Of a stretch of DNA of 64,000 bases, positions 10,970 through 22,264 are shown one piece after another. Every line of letters begins with the position of its first letter. Position 1 is the first letter of the stretch. The DNA lies in the NCBI RefSeq assembly GCF_027887165.1, contig NC_077231.1, forward strand, positions 124,014,194 to 124,078,193, read 5' to 3'. The notes under the pieces were generated by a model. That model was given only the letters and a program-made list of their open reading frames with translations. It searched no databases and had not been told where the DNA came from. Position numbers and translations under genes: made by a program. The DNA comes from Monodelphis domestica. Its lineage: Eukaryota > Chordata > Mammalia > Didelphimorphia > Didelphidae.

Positions 10970-10985
10970 AAAAATCTTAAATAGG
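10970..10985 (+). repeat. Target-site duplication, right copy
   Basis: Exact repeat of the 16 bp at 4631-4646, placed between the inner L1 tail and the resumed outer ORF2. Perfect identity supports target-primed insertion rather than a rearrangement. Confidence 0.96.
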
Positions 10986-13160
10986 ATACTAGCAAAAAGA
11001 CTTCAGCAAGTGATCAGAAGGGTCATCCACCATGATCAAGTAGGATTTATACCAGGGATGCAGGGCTGGTTCAATATTAGGAAAACCATCCACATAATTG
11101 ACCACATCAACAAGCAAACCAACAAAAATCACATGATTATCTCAATAGACGCAGAAAAAGCCTTTGATAAAATACAACACCCATTCCTATTAAAAACACT
11201 AGCAAGCATAGGAATAGAAGAGTCATTCCTAAAAATAATAAACAGTATATATCTAAAACCATCAGCTAATATCATTTGCAATGGGGATAAACTAGATGCA
11301 TTCCCAATAAGATCAGGAGTGAAACAAGGATGCCCATTATCACCTCTATTATTTGACATTGTACTAGAAACACTAGCAGTAGCAATTAGAGAAGAAAAAG
11401 AAATTGAAGGCATCAAAATAGGCAAGGAGGAGACCAAGTTATCACTCTTTGCAGATGACATGATGGTCTACTTAAAGAATCCTAGAGATTCAACCAAAAA
11501 GCTAATTGAAATAATCAACAACTTTAGCAAAGTTGCAGGATACAAAATAAACCCACATAAGTCATCAGCTTTTCTATATACCTCCAACACAGCTCAGCAG
11601 CAAAAACTAGAAAGAGAAATCCCATTCAAAATCACCTTAGACAAAATAAAATACCTAGGAATATACCTCCCGAGACAAACACAGGAACTATATGAACACA
11701 ACTACAAAACACTCTCCACACAACTAAAACTAGACTTGAGCAATTGGAAAAACATTAACTGCTCATGGGTAGGACGAGCCAATATAATAAAAATGACCAT
11801 CCTACCCAAACTTATTTATCTATTTAGTGCCATAGCCATGGAACTCCCAAAAAATTTCTTTACTGATTTGGAAAAAAACATAACAAAGTTCATTTGGAAT
11901 AACAAAAGATCAAGGATATCCAGGGAAATAATGAAAAAAAACACTAATGAGGGGGGCCTAGCCGTCCCAGACCTCAAACTATACTACAAAGCAGCAGTCA
12001 TCAAAACAATTTGGTACTGGCTAAGAGACAGAAAGGAGGATCAGTGGAATAGACTGGGGGCAAGTGGCCTCAGCCAGATAGTATACGATAAACCCAAAGA
12101 TCCCAGGTTTTGGGACAAAAATCCACTATTCGATAAGAACTGCTGGGAAAATTGGAAGACAGTGTGGGAGAGATTAGGAATAGAGCAACACCTCACACCC
12201 TACACCAAGATAAATTCAAAATGGGTGAATGACTTGAACATAAAGAAGGAAACCATAAGTAAATTGGGTAAACACAGAATAGTATACATGTCAGACCTTT
12301 GGGAAGGGAAAGACTTTAAAACCAAGCAAGACATAGAAAGAATCACAAAATGTAAAATAAATTATTTCGACTACATCAAATTAAAAGGCTTTTGTACAAA
12401 CAAAACCAATGTAACTAAAATCAGAAGGAAAACAACAAATTGGGAAAAAATCTTCATAAAAACCTCTGACAAAGGTTTAATTACTCATATTTATAAAGTG
12501 CTAAATCAATTGTACAAAAAATCAAGCCATTCCCCAATTGATAAATGGGCAAGGGACATGGATAGGCAGTTTTCAGATAAAGAAATCAAAACTATTAATA
12601 AGCACATGGAGAAGTGCTCCATATCTCTTATAATCAGAGAGAAGCAAATCAAAACAACTCTGAGGTATCACCTCACACCTAGCAGATTGGCTAACATGAT
12701 AGCAAAGGAAAGTAATGAATGCTGGAGGGGATGTGGCAAAGTAGGGACATTAATTCATTGCTGGTGGAGTTGTGAACTGATCCAGCCATTCTGGAGGGCA
12801 ATTTGGAACTATGCACAAAGGGCGATAAAAGAATGTCTACCCTTTGATCCAGCCATAGCACTGCTGGGTCTGTACCCCAAAGAGATAAGGGACAAAAAGA
12901 CTTGTACAAAAATATTCATAGCTGCGCTCTTTGTGGTGGCCAAAAATTGGAAAACGAGGGGATGCCCATCAATTGGGGAATGGCTGAACAAATTGTGGTA
13001 TATGCTGGTGATGGAATATTATTGTGCAAAAAGGAATAATAAAGTGGAGGAATTCAATGGAGACTGGAACGACCTCCAGGAAGTGATGCAGAGCGAGAGG
13101 AGCAGAACCAGGAGAACATTGTACACAGAGACAAACACACTGTGGTATAATCTAACGTAA
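10986..13160 (+). CDS. Outer L1 ORF2, C-terminal part (RT and Cys domain)
   Basis: This continues the outer ORF2 in the same codon phase: 724 codons and a stop, giving about 1268 residues with the part at 3015-4646, close to the 1275 of human L1. It has the RT core '[11 protein letters not shown]' (FADD at 11448-11459), '[13 protein letters not shown]', the thumb/linker region and the Cys motif '[18 protein letters not shown]'. No stop or frameshift is seen in either half. The only interruption is the inner L1, so before that insertion this ORF2 was open. The C-terminus ends 'TNTLWYNLT'. Confidence 0.94.
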   Translation: MLAKRLQQVIRRVIHHDQVGFIPGMQGWFNIRKTIHIIDHINKQTNKNHMIISIDAEKAFDKIQHPFLLKTLASIGIEESFLKIINSIYLKPSANIICNGDKLDAFPIRSGVKQGCPLSPLLFDIVLETLAVAIREEKEIEGIKIGKEETKLSLFADDMMVYLKNPRDSTKKLIEIINNFSKVAGYKINPHKSSAFLYTSNTAQQQKLEREIPFKITLDKIKYLGIYLPRQTQELYEHNYKTLSTQLKLDLSNWKNINCSWVGRANIIKMTILPKLIYLFSAIAMELPKNFFTDLEKNITKFIWNNKRSRISREIMKKNTNEGGLAVPDLKLYYKAAVIKTIWYWLRDRKEDQWNRLGASGLSQIVYDKPKDPRFWDKNPLFDKNCWENWKTVWERLGIEQHLTPYTKINSKWVNDLNIKKETISKLGKHRIVYMSDLWEGKDFKTKQDIERITKCKINYFDYIKLKGFCTNKTNVTKIRRKTTNWEKIFIKTSDKGLITHIYKVLNQLYKKSSHSPIDKWARDMDRQFSDKEIKTINKHMEKCSISLIIREKQIKTTLRYHLTPSRLANMIAKESNECWRGCGKVGTLIHCWWSCELIQPFWRAIWNYAQRAIKECLPFDPAIALLGLYPKEIRDKKTCTKIFIAALFVVAKNWKTRGCPSIGEWLNKLWYMLVMEYYCAKRNNKVEEFNGDWNDLQEVMQSERSRTRRTLYTETNTLWYNLT

Positions 13161-13540
13161 TGGACTTCTCCGTTAGTGGCAGTGTAATGCCCCTGCACAA
13201 TCTGCAGGGATCAAGGAGAAAAAAACACTATCCACAAGCAGAGGACAAACTGAGGGAGGAGAAACACCGAGGAAAAGCAACTGCCTGACTACAATGGCTG
13301 AGGGGACATGACAGAGGAAAGACTCTGAGTGAAAACTCTGATGCAAATACTAACAACATGGCAATGGGTTCGAGTCAAGAACACATATGATACCAGTGGA
13401 ATCACGCGTTGGCCATGGGGGGGGTGGGAGGGAGGAAAAGAAAATGATCTTTGTCTTTAATGAAAAATGCATGGAAATGATCAAATAAAATACTATAAAA
13501 TTAAAAAAATAATAATAAAATAAAATATCTTTGAATTAAA

Positions 13541-13590
13541 AAATGATCACCTAGCTAGTAAGTGGCTGAGCTAGACTGTCAACTTAACTT
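13541..13590 (-). repeat. MIR-like SINE fragment
   Basis: 'atcacctagctagtaagtgg' followed by 'ctgagc' matches the complement-strand core of MIR SINEs. Short and old. Confidence 0.5.
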
Positions 13591-14095
13591 GACTTAAAAT
13601 AACCTGGCAAAACTGATGTACATTTTGATATATATGTGTGTGTGTATGTATATATGTATGTATACACATATATAAACACATGTATGTTTGTGTATATATA
13701 TATGCAATTAGATGATGTATCTATGCAAATTAGTTGTATTTAGCTAAAGATGAGTGGGAATCAGTTGGCTAAAGTACATTAGTTTTCCCTACTAACCTTA
13801 AAGTTACAGAAATGTCTGCTGTTATATGTACATTAAAATCATAAATGTTGGTTATTTGCATCACTATTATAAAATATAACTCAATACAAAAACAAAAAAA
13901 AAGAATATATGCTCCTGGGAACAAGGATTTTTAAGTACTTAGTCTTTGGTGCAGAGGAAATCTTTAATAAATATTTGTTGATTGACTGAATATGGAGAAA
14001 ACTAAAGCTATTCACCTTGAGATATTTTTTCTCCCTTCGATTTATCTGAAAACCCTTTGACATTAACTCTATCTCTTCCATTAGTTCAGTTTCTA
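13591..14095. other. Non-coding; TG/TA microsatellite
   Basis: Contains a mixed (TG)n/(TATG)n tract at about 13628-13712. Otherwise AT-rich sequence with no gene or clear repeat that I can recognise. Confidence 0.6.
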
Positions 14096-14099
14096 ACAA

Positions 14100-15465
14100 T
14101 GTGATGCATTTCTCCTTGCCAAATTAACCTCTTTATGTGTGCCTATTCCCATTCCTTTTCATTTTCTTCAGCTGAATGCATCCTTAATCAAATCCTCTTT
14201 CCCAAATCTTCAACCTCTTCTTAGCTGCACTTTTCCTTTCTACTGTTCTCAAACATTCCCTAGGTTCCCTCTATCCTTAAAAAAATACAAATCTTCATGA
14301 GATTCTACCATTCCCTCAAGCTATTTCCTATGTTTCTTCTCCTCTTAGTCAAACTCCAAGAAAGAGCTATATATTCATTTTGAGTTTTGATTTTCTGGCT
14401 TCTCACTCCTTTAACCCTTTCAGTCTGGCTTTTGAAATCATGATTTAGCTAAAGTTACCAAAGTTACCAAAGTCTCCCAAGTTACCAGTGATATTTTAAT
14501 TGTTAAATTTTATCTCTTTTCTTCATTCTTATCCCTCTTGACTTCTGCTGCATTTGATACCATTGACCAGTCTTTTCTCCTGGATATTCTCCCCTTTCTA
14601 AGTTTTCTTAACATTTCTCTCTCCTGCTTTGCCTTATACCTGACTTCTCTTTCTCATTCTCATTGGATGGCTTATCATCTCATGCCAACTAACAATGGAT
14701 TTTCCACAAGACTGTTTTTTCAACCTTCTCTTCTCGCTCTATATTCTTAGTGACTATATCAGTTCTTGTGAGTCTCTTCCCTATACAGGTGACTGAACTT
14801 AGGAACTTCAAAATCATACCTCTGCTACTGGGGATCTTCCCCAGTGTCTGAAACCTCCTCCTCCTGCTCAGTCATCCTACCATCCCTGCGACCTATTCAT
14901 CATGGAATATTACTCCAAAGGGCCTATCTCTATGCTCCCAATGGTGAGTGCCTCTTTAAGCCTCTGTATTCTAAAGGCATCCAAGCCTGTCTGCCTTCAT
15001 TCCCCTTCTGATTCTGTTCCTGTCTTACTGAACTACAAAATCATACTCTCATTCTGAGTACTGTAATTTCATCCCCATCCTAGATTTTCATTTCCCTTTT
15101 GTGTATTATTTCCCCCCATTGGGATGTAAATTTTTTGAGGGCAGGAATTGTTTTTTGTTTGTATTTGTATCCCTAGTGCTTAGCATATTGCCTGGCCCAT
15201 TGTAAACATTAAACAAATGTTTGTGTCCATCCTTGTTCTTTCATATATACCTACAGATAAATATTCCTAGCCTCCTAATCTTCCTTGAGCTGCCAACTAT
15301 TTATTGGACATTTCAAATTGGATATCCTAAAGAGAGCTCAAATTAGCGTTCAAAACAGTACTCAATCTTTCCCTTTCTCCAATCTAACTCTTTAAAACTG
15401 CCCTATTTCTGTTGAAGGTACCACCATTCTTCCAGCCTTTCAGAGGAATCCTGGCTGTTTGCCCA
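14100..15465 (+). mobile_element. L2 (CR1-clade) LINE fragments
   Basis: Degenerate L2 ORF2 on the plus strand. The frame near 14538 reads 'TSAAFDTIDQSFLLDIL', matching the L2 RT motif LDLSAAFDTVDHSLLL. A typical L2 3' end follows at about 15085-15215 ('gagggcaggaattg', 'tgcttagcatattgcctggc'). The stretch 15216-15465 again resembles L2 coding sequence ('ctgttgaaggtaccaccatt'), so at least two L2 pieces are joined here. All are old and heavily mutated. Confidence 0.75.
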
Positions 15466-15473
15466 TAAGTAGT

Positions 15474-16493
15474 TGTGAGGAACAGGTTCTGACAAGATGG
15501 TGGACTCCTCTACATAAGCCTGTATAATGGAATATTCTTATTCCAAGAAAAGAACATTGAGCTGAGTTTCATGTTCCTAGCTTAAGCTCCTTTTCCCCAT
15601 ATCCACATCTGCAGGACATGACAAGGAATGCATGACAGGTTAGCCGCCTTTAAGTGGCTAACAGGAGAAGTTGTTTTACTTTAATGTGAATGATTGGAGG
15701 GAGGTGTTTAATTGCATTCAGATCAGCTGACTCTAGTGATGAGGTTATAACTCTCTAGTAACCAGCCAATGGTGGATGAGGGGAGGGATTGAGTGATTCC
15801 AATTAATAAAAGGGAGTCTCCTCCCATTTCTTGTATTTGCTTGCTGGCTGTTAACACCTGTAAAACTGGCTGGTGTGGAAGAGGCATGAAGAAAGAGAGG
15901 ATTTAAAAGACAAGCTAAGCTTGCAACACAAAAGAAAAGGACCTCACTTGTCAATCAAGGTGAAGATTCCAAAACGGAATGTTCCCAGGAAAGGCAGTTG
16001 GAACCTGGCCAGAGGAGATGAACTGAAAAAAATTTTTTTCTCTGGGGTCTGACCAGGGGAGACTGATTTCATCTGTCCTAGGTTGAAGGCTCTTTGGGGG
16101 GGTCTTCTGGAATTAATCTGAGAAGAAATTAACTTTTGTTGATGGTTTTGTGTAATTGGAAGAAGAAAGATTTAACGGTTGTCCTCCATCTCCCTGACTG
16201 TCTCTGAGTCACAGTTGTGACAGGACTGACGTTTTCCATAATCCTCCTAATTCTCCTTCTATATTAGGGATACCCTTATCCCTTTCACCTCAATCCCCAT
16301 CCTGTTGTTCCCAATAAACCCCTTTACTTGAGGAAAGAGTAAAGAATATTTCTCTGAAATCTCATAGTTCCCCTGGGTTATTTAGAAGCTAGCTGAGTAA
16401 GGCCAGAGGAGGGGAAAGGGAGGCAGAAGGGTGTGGGTGGAAACTGGGAGGTGAAGGGAGGAAAAGGGTAGGAAATAGTTTGATCTATTAGCC
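15474..16493 (+). mobile_element. Probable LTR-element fossil
   Basis: A non-coding stretch with LTR-like layout: it begins 'tgtgaggaacagg', has 'aattaataaaagggagtc' around 15802 (possible TATA-like site) and 'cccaataaacccctttactt' near 16310 as a poly(A) signal. A related poly(A) region occurs in reverse at about 25200. I see no clean terminal duplication, so the limits and the class are uncertain; it looks old and broken. Confidence 0.4.
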
Positions 16494-16852
16494 ATCAGTA
16501 GTGATCAATAGGCTACCCCTGAGTACCCCAGAGTACCCCCCTCTAGCAACATCTCTCTCTATCTCTCTATCTCTCAGAAGTACTTCTATCTCCATTATAA
16601 CAACTAGGTACCTTGAGGTTTCCCCTGGTAGTAGTATCTCAATTACACCTAGGCATTCACAAGTTTCCCTAGTAGTCCTCTCTAGTCTCAAGCCAGAGTA
16701 TATTCCAGTTATTACAACCAGAAATCGTTTCACAGATTTTTTCTTTCTAATACACTGGTGAGTACCCTTTCTCAGGAGAATGAAATAAAAGAGTCCTTAC
16801 TGCTGAATTCAAGTTTCTTTTGAGTACCTGATTGTTGCTATCAGTAGTGATC
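16494..16852. repeat. Segment flanked by exact 13-bp direct repeats
   Basis: 'atcagtagtgatc' occurs at 16494-16506 and again at 16840-16852, bounding 333 bp. The inside has (TCTA)-like repeats near 16550 and an AATAAA near 16783. It could be a small non-autonomous insertion with a target duplication, or an internal repeat of an LTR-type element; the sequence does not decide. Confidence 0.35.
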
Positions 16853-17750
16853 TCTGAGTCTTTCCTCCCAGGATCCTAGAGGCAGTAAGCAGCAGGGAGA
16901 AGGGGGCAAGATATCTAGAGAAGAAAGCTAGGAGATAGAATCGACAAAAAAGCAAGAAGCCAATATATGGGACTAAGGACCATTCCAGGGTTGCTACTAT
17001 CAACCAGTAAGGATATTTTATTCCAGGGACCATATTTTACTGCCCACCATGATGAAACTGAAATTTAGGATGTTCTTTTTCAACCAAACATATTAGAAAG
17101 AGCTGCAGTTAGGTCATCTCCTTAAGATCATCAGAGTATTGTTAATTTCTGCTTGAAGGACATTCTCATTTGAAGATGATTTCCTTTGAGATCTTATTTG
17201 GAGACAAACTTATTCAGCTGCCTTTTCATTTTTTTTCACTAATCTAATAAAGCCCATGGCATGTGCCCAGGCTAAATAAGATGGCTGAGCATTCTGTAGA
17301 AAGAAGTAGGGCTTGAGGAGGACTTACTGATCCTAACAGCTCACCTAGGAGGCACAATAAGAAGCCAGAAATAGAATGTGTCAAAGGGAAAGAAGTAAAG
17401 GCTTGAGAGGGAAAAGCAGAATGGGAACCAACATGAGGCTAGTATTAAGCAAAGACTTATCTAGGATACTCAAGTTAAGTCCTCCCAGTGCTATTTGGAT
17501 TAAGCTAGGGGTACTGAAAGTGGCCTAGATCCCAGAAAATCAAATGTCCTTTGGAACCAAGATGCTGGTAAAACATACTTAGTATTCTCTTTGTGCTCCC
17601 TTTTGCTGTCTGGGGAGGGGGGAAGACAGTTTGGTTGTGTGTGTGTGTGTGTGGGAGGGGTTCTGTACTCTGCCCCCAAAACTCAAATATTTAAGATTGT
17701 TCTTCATGGATGCTGTCAACTGACCAACCTATGTCATTCTAATCCCAATA
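16820..17750 (+). repeat. Unclassified ~900-bp repeat, copy A
   Basis: Aligns along its length with the reverse complement of 20920-21850. Shared landmarks include 'aatttctgcttgaagg', 'cccatggc(a/g)tgtgcccagg', 'ccagaaatagaatgtgtcaa' and 'ctaggggtactg'. Divergence is substantial (I estimate 15-25% by eye). A (GT)n stretch at 17636-17652 is specific to this copy. There is no convincing ORF and the family is not recognised. Confidence 0.7.
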
Positions 17751-18600
17751 TAATAATTTTTTGCTGGGTGTGGGATAGTCCTGGGTAAGAGTAGCAACTC
17801 AGATTTTTAGATTCTACTTTCCTACATTCTTTCTAGGAATATGAATCAAATCTATAATCTTCACATTCTACTGTCATTCCTTCTTTCCTTACTTTTCCCT
17901 TGGAAATCAAAACTCCCCCCCCCCTCATTTTCCACAACTCTATCCCTCTCTAGTTGTCCACAGTCTTTTATAGGTCACTGACAGTGGTTTAGCAATTGCA
18001 TCCACTATTTCTCATGCCTCATATACATCCTCTGTAGCATGCAGTTAAGCTGCCAAACTGAAATATGTCTTCTTAATATACAAATTCCCCAGTCAAATTT
18101 CATCATCATCAAACCCTTGTAACTATGCCGTGGACAAGATCCTTTTCCAGCTCTAAAATTCTATGATTCTATGAATCTATTTCTACATCAATCCCTTTCT
18201 TTTTTCATAAATATGAAAGGTTATTTTGAACCCTGAACCACAAATCAGAGAGAATTCACTGCAAATTTATAGGAAAGACTTACCCTCAATGACATCCCCT
18301 CTGGTTTTTCAAGCCTTTTCATCAGAGAGACCCTCTCATCTAGTGCCTGCCTCTGTTACAAACATATCTGGGAAAAGTTTATTCTATCACTGCTTAGGAA
18401 ATCCAAGTACTGCTGCTACTCAGCAATTTTTTTTAATTCATAAAACCCCAGAGCTAGACTGGATCTCAAAGGTTATTTAACACAATGGCTTTTCCTAATA
18501 GATAATTGCCTTGTGACATCCTTGAAAAGTGATTATTGAACTTAAGTCCCTGGGAAATTAGCTCAAATCTTCTCTCTGACTTTTCCTATATATTTGAATA
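17751..18600 (+). other. Non-coding; possible L2 remnant
   Basis: The segment near 18030-18120 ('agctgccaaactgaaatatg') resembles the C-terminal coding part of L2, weakly. A C11 run lies at 17913-17923. Nothing else was recognised. Confidence 0.3.
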
Positions 18601-19365
18601 TAGGCAAGGCACATGAACTCTGAGATCTCTTTATCTCTAAAATGGCTATAGTACCATTGAACTGTTTAGATGGGAATAATTTGCAAATCTTATGGTCATA
18701 TAGAAATGTGAGTTATTTTCCAACCTCTAATGAATGACCTAAAATGAACTGACTATTTCAGAGAGAAAGCCATTCTATTATGGGGGAGCTCTAATTGTTA
18801 AGACTTTCATTCACCCAAACTTTCATATTTGAAACCTCTATCACCTTCATGCCTTCCCTGTATACTGTTCTACATGCTTCAAATTTCCTCCTTAACTCTT
18901 CTCACCTATTGAATTCCTTTGTATTTGTTGTAGGCAAAGCTCTAATATCAGCATCTTTTTGAGTATGATTTAGGCATTCACAGGTCTCTGAATATTTAAC
19001 AAAGGAAATTTACTTTGCACTAATATAGCAACTACGTGCAGCAAGCAAGTAATACCTTCTCTAAACATAGCCCCCTTCATCTCTATCTAGAAAATTATTG
19101 AGCCAGTTAGGGTTCATCTGGTCAAAAAATTGTCAGGCTATGGAGACTTACACTATAGCTATAGTTATCATTATAGCTGTAGACATCTATACACATAGAC
19201 ATATATAAATATATTACTTCTGGATTCTTTTCCTTTCTTTGATCTCTGGGCAGAGGAATAGTATTGGCATCACTAATTGAAAATATTATATAACTCCTTT
19301 AGGGAGCTATAGAACAAAGTGCTATATGAGCTCCAAAACCAGGAGTTTATGAAAGAAAGAAGGAT
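18601..19365. other. Non-coding; no recognised element
   Basis: AT-rich sequence with short palindromic AT stretches near 19150-19215. I see no gene, RNA gene or clear repeat. Confidence 0.5.
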
Positions 19366-19405
19366 GGTGTGTGTGTGTGTGTATGTGTGTGTGTGTGCGC
19401 GCGCG
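19366..19405. repeat. (GT)n(GC)n microsatellite
   Basis: Alternating purine-pyrimidine tract: GT repeats followed by a GC run at its right end, a Z-DNA-prone arrangement. Confidence 0.95.
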
Positions 19406-19410
19406 TTTGT

Positions 19411-19617
19411 AGGCAACTATTTGGTATAGTGGATAAAATTCACTGGGCTTAGAGCTGGAAAATCTGAGTTCATCTTGCCCTCAGACACTAGCTATATGAC
19501 CCTGGGTAAGTCATTTAAGCCAGTTTGCCTCAGTTTCCTCATCTGTAAAATGATCAAGAAGAAAATGGCAAACAACTAGAAGTATCTTTGCCAAGACAAC
19601 TCCAAGTGGGATCATAA
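19411..19617 (+). mobile_element. MAR1 SINE
   Basis: tRNA-derived marsupial SINE: degraded A/B boxes, then 'tgaccctgggtaagtcattt', 'cctcagtttcctcatctgta' and 'agtatctttgccaaga'. Moderately diverged. Confidence 0.85.
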
Positions 19618-19734
19618 ATACATACCCTCACATATTTACACATACACACAGAATTTTATACATATAAATGTCTCTGCATTTATAAATGTGTATATAGCTA
19701 TAATTAATATTTGTTCTTTTCGTAGTGACAGAAT

Positions 19735-20160
19735 TGGAAAGTAAAAATAAAATCATTAATTGGGAATTGAATGAGTAAATTATGGTATATAAATATAACT
19801 GAAGAGTATTAATTGACAACAGGGATAGATTCAGAGAAACCTGGGAAGACTTGTGAACTGATACAGGATGTAGTGAGCAGAATCAAGAGAACAATTTGTA
19901 AAAGAACAGTGACATTTCAAAAATAAAGAATTTTGAAAGACTTAAGAACTCTGATTTGTCCAATGACCAATCAGTTATACATGTTACCCACATCCAAAAG
20001 AAGAAATGGACTCAAAATGCAGGAATATATCTTTTTAGACATGGCCCACATGGGAATTTGCTTTGGTTGATTATACATATTTCTTACAAAGGTTCTCCCT
20101 CCCCGGTGATAGTTAGTCAGAGGAAAATAAAATGTGGTTAATTGGGAAAAATATTTTTTA
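19735..20160 (+). mobile_element. Old L1 3' end
   Basis: Degenerate L1 ORF2 end and 3' UTR: 'gggaattgaatgagtaaatt atggtatat' corresponds to the 'gaatggctgaacaa...tggtatatg' stretch of the young L1s, and 'agtgagcagaatcaagagaa' to 'gagcagaaccaggagaacat'. No intact frame. Confidence 0.75.
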
Positions 20161-20163
20161 AAA

Positions 20164-20425
20164 AGCATACATGAAATTATGAAGAGTGAAATGAGCAGAA
20201 CTAAAAGAGCAATATGTACAACAGAAATATTGTTTGAAGAGTGATTTGTGTGTATCCAGCTCCAGAGAAATAACTGACAAATAGAAATAAGTAAGATATA
20301 GTTTTATATATACATATATCTTTTTTGTCAAATGATGCCTTCTCTGATGGGAATATGGGAAGGAGGAAGGAATTTAATTGGGGATTTTAAAGCGATAAAA
20401 ATAAATTAATTTAGTTGAAAAAAGA
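20164..20425 (+). mobile_element. Second old L1 3' end
   Basis: A separate copy of the same L1 region: 'gaagagtgaaatgagcagaa' restarts the sequence already seen near 19875, then 'ccagctccagagaaataact' and an A-rich end. It lies directly after the previous fragment in the same orientation. Confidence 0.65.
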
Positions 20426-20919
20426 AGCTAATGATACAGCTCTGTTGGGAATTTGCAGTGTATTCTCTGTAATTTGCAGGTTTGTGGAAAACAGGAGAAT
20501 CAAATGGAAAAGGATTTCTGGAATCATAGGATTTTAGTTACAAAGGGTTTGGTCTGAGGCACAGTAACAATGGTTTGATGATGATACAGTTTGACTTGGG
20601 AATTTGTATATTAATTCCCCTTAACTGCATGCTAGAGAGAATGTATATGAGGCTTGTGAAATAGTGGCTGCAATTGCCAAACCAATGTTAGTGATTTTTT
20701 TAAAGGCCGTGGAGAACTGGAAAAGTAATATAAGAGTGGAAAATGGGCAAAGATTCTCCTTTTTTAAAGAATGAAAAGTATATTCTGAAAACTATAGGCA
20801 GAGGACTTGATATATTCCTGAAAAAAAAATAGCAGAATGGAATAAACTCTCCAACTAATCAATGTTGAATTATCATGTTACCTAGGACTATCATCCTCCT
20901 ATCAAGAAACTACACCTAC
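20426..20919. other. Non-coding; no recognised element
   Basis: AT-rich sequence without an ORF of note. Nothing recognisable. Confidence 0.5.
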
Positions 20920-21850
20920 AAATATTATAATGAAACAGATTTGCCATTTGGCAGCGTCCATGAACAATCTCAAAAACTTGGATTTAGAGCTTAGGGCAGA
21001 AAAAATTCCAAACTGCTTTTTTATCCTCCCAAACAACAAAAGGGGCGGGGGAGGGGGAGGGACAAAGAAAATGCTCAGTATGTTTTACCAACATCTAAGT
21101 CCCAAGGATATACGAAGAGACATGTTTTCAGGGGTCTAAGGCACTTCCAGTACCCCTAGACTGATCCAAATCACACTAAAGGGACTTGACTTGAATATCC
21201 TAGATTAGTCTTCACTTAACACTAGCCTCATATTGGCAACTATTCTGCTTTTCCCTCTCAAGCTTCCCATGCTTTCTTTTGACACATTCTATTTCTGGTC
21301 TCTTATTGTGCCCCCTAGGTAAGCTGTTAGGATCAACAAGTCCTCCCAAGTCTCTTGTTCCCACTTCAGGCTCTACCTCTGCAAAATGTTCAGACATCGC
21401 CATTTAGCCTGGGCACACGCCATGGGCTTTCTTAGGTTAGTGAAAAAACAAAAAGGCAGCTGAATGAATTTATCTCCAAATAACATCTCAGAAGAAGTCA
21501 TCTTCAAATGATAATGCCCTTCAAGCAGAAATTAGCAATCCACTGTTGATCCTTAGGAGACAGCCTAGCTACAGCTCATTCTAAAATGTTTAGCTGAATT
21601 GGAACATTCCAAGTTTCAATTTCCTTGTGGTGGTCATTCAAATGTGGTCCCTATAATAAAATATCCTTCCTGGTTGAAACTAGCAGCCCTTTTATATTCT
21701 TTATTCCTTCCTGTCAGCCCCAAACTCTTTCTCATGGTCCCCATCTCCTAGCTCTCTTCTCTGGATATGCTGTTCCCTTCTCCCAGCTACCCACTGCCTC
21801 TCTGATCCTGGAAGGGAGGATGTACAATTCAGCAATCATGTACACCATTT
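20920..21850 (-). repeat. Unclassified ~900-bp repeat, copy B
   Basis: Minus-strand copy of the repeat at 16820-17750, about 3.2 kb away in inverted orientation. On its sense strand it has 'aataaagaatataaaagggc' near 21675-21695, which combines an AATAAA and a TATA-like motif, so an LTR or other non-coding element is possible. No coding potential is visible. Confidence 0.7.
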
Positions 21851-22191
21851 AGAATTCTCCAGATCTGTGTGCATGTTTTGGGAAAGGGGTGTTAACATGG
21901 AGAGCTGGGCATTCTATGGCATGGTTGAACTGACATGGCAAGAAGAAGGATGACTAATAGGCAACAGGGAGACTTGTATCCAGAAGGATTAATGGGATAT
22001 GGTGGAAAGGGTCCTTGGCTCTGTCTCCAATTTGCCACACTTGATTCAATGCCTGAATCCTTCTGAATGTCTTCATTTGTTTTCTTGTTAAGCATTTTAT
22101 TAAATAATCTCCAAGATCCCTTTCAGCTATATTATTGTAGGTGGTAAGATGACATATATAGAGCCTAACCTGGCATTTGCTCTCAGATGGA
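21851..22191 (+). other. Non-coding; weak MIR-like sequence
   Basis: About 21985-22140 ends with 'tctccaagatccctttcagc', typical of MIR 3' ends. The upstream part is too diverged to be sure. Confidence 0.35.
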
Positions 22192-22264
22192 GAAGGATCT
22201 TGATTATGGTTTAGCTCAGTTCTGTAATAAGGGATTTTTTGAATGGTACCTGATAACTAAAATC
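22192..22264 (+). repeat. 73-bp direct repeat, copy 1
   Basis: Starts 'gaaggatcttgattatggtt'. Its first 45 bases are identical to 25011-25055 and the rest differs at a handful of positions. It recurs in the same orientation beside the LTR-like fossil at 25089. Confidence 0.8.

Larger units (their letters stand above)
10970..13527 (+). mobile_element. Outer L1 LINE, 3' portion
   Basis: This is the second half of the split L1: target-site duplicate, ORF2 C-terminal part, 3' UTR (13161 onward), AATAAA at 13484-13489 and an A-rich tail ending near 13527. The element's own target-site duplication cannot be seen because its 5' end is outside the window. Confidence 0.95.

Noticed and set aside
16820-17750. 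Host gene exon in the ~900-bp repeat
   Set aside because: Frames in the two inverted copies do not agree and there are many stops; it is a non-coding repeat.
19411-19617. tRNA gene candidate
   Set aside because: The A/B-box-like head belongs to a MAR1 SINE; there is no cloverleaf, as with the other SINE heads in the window.
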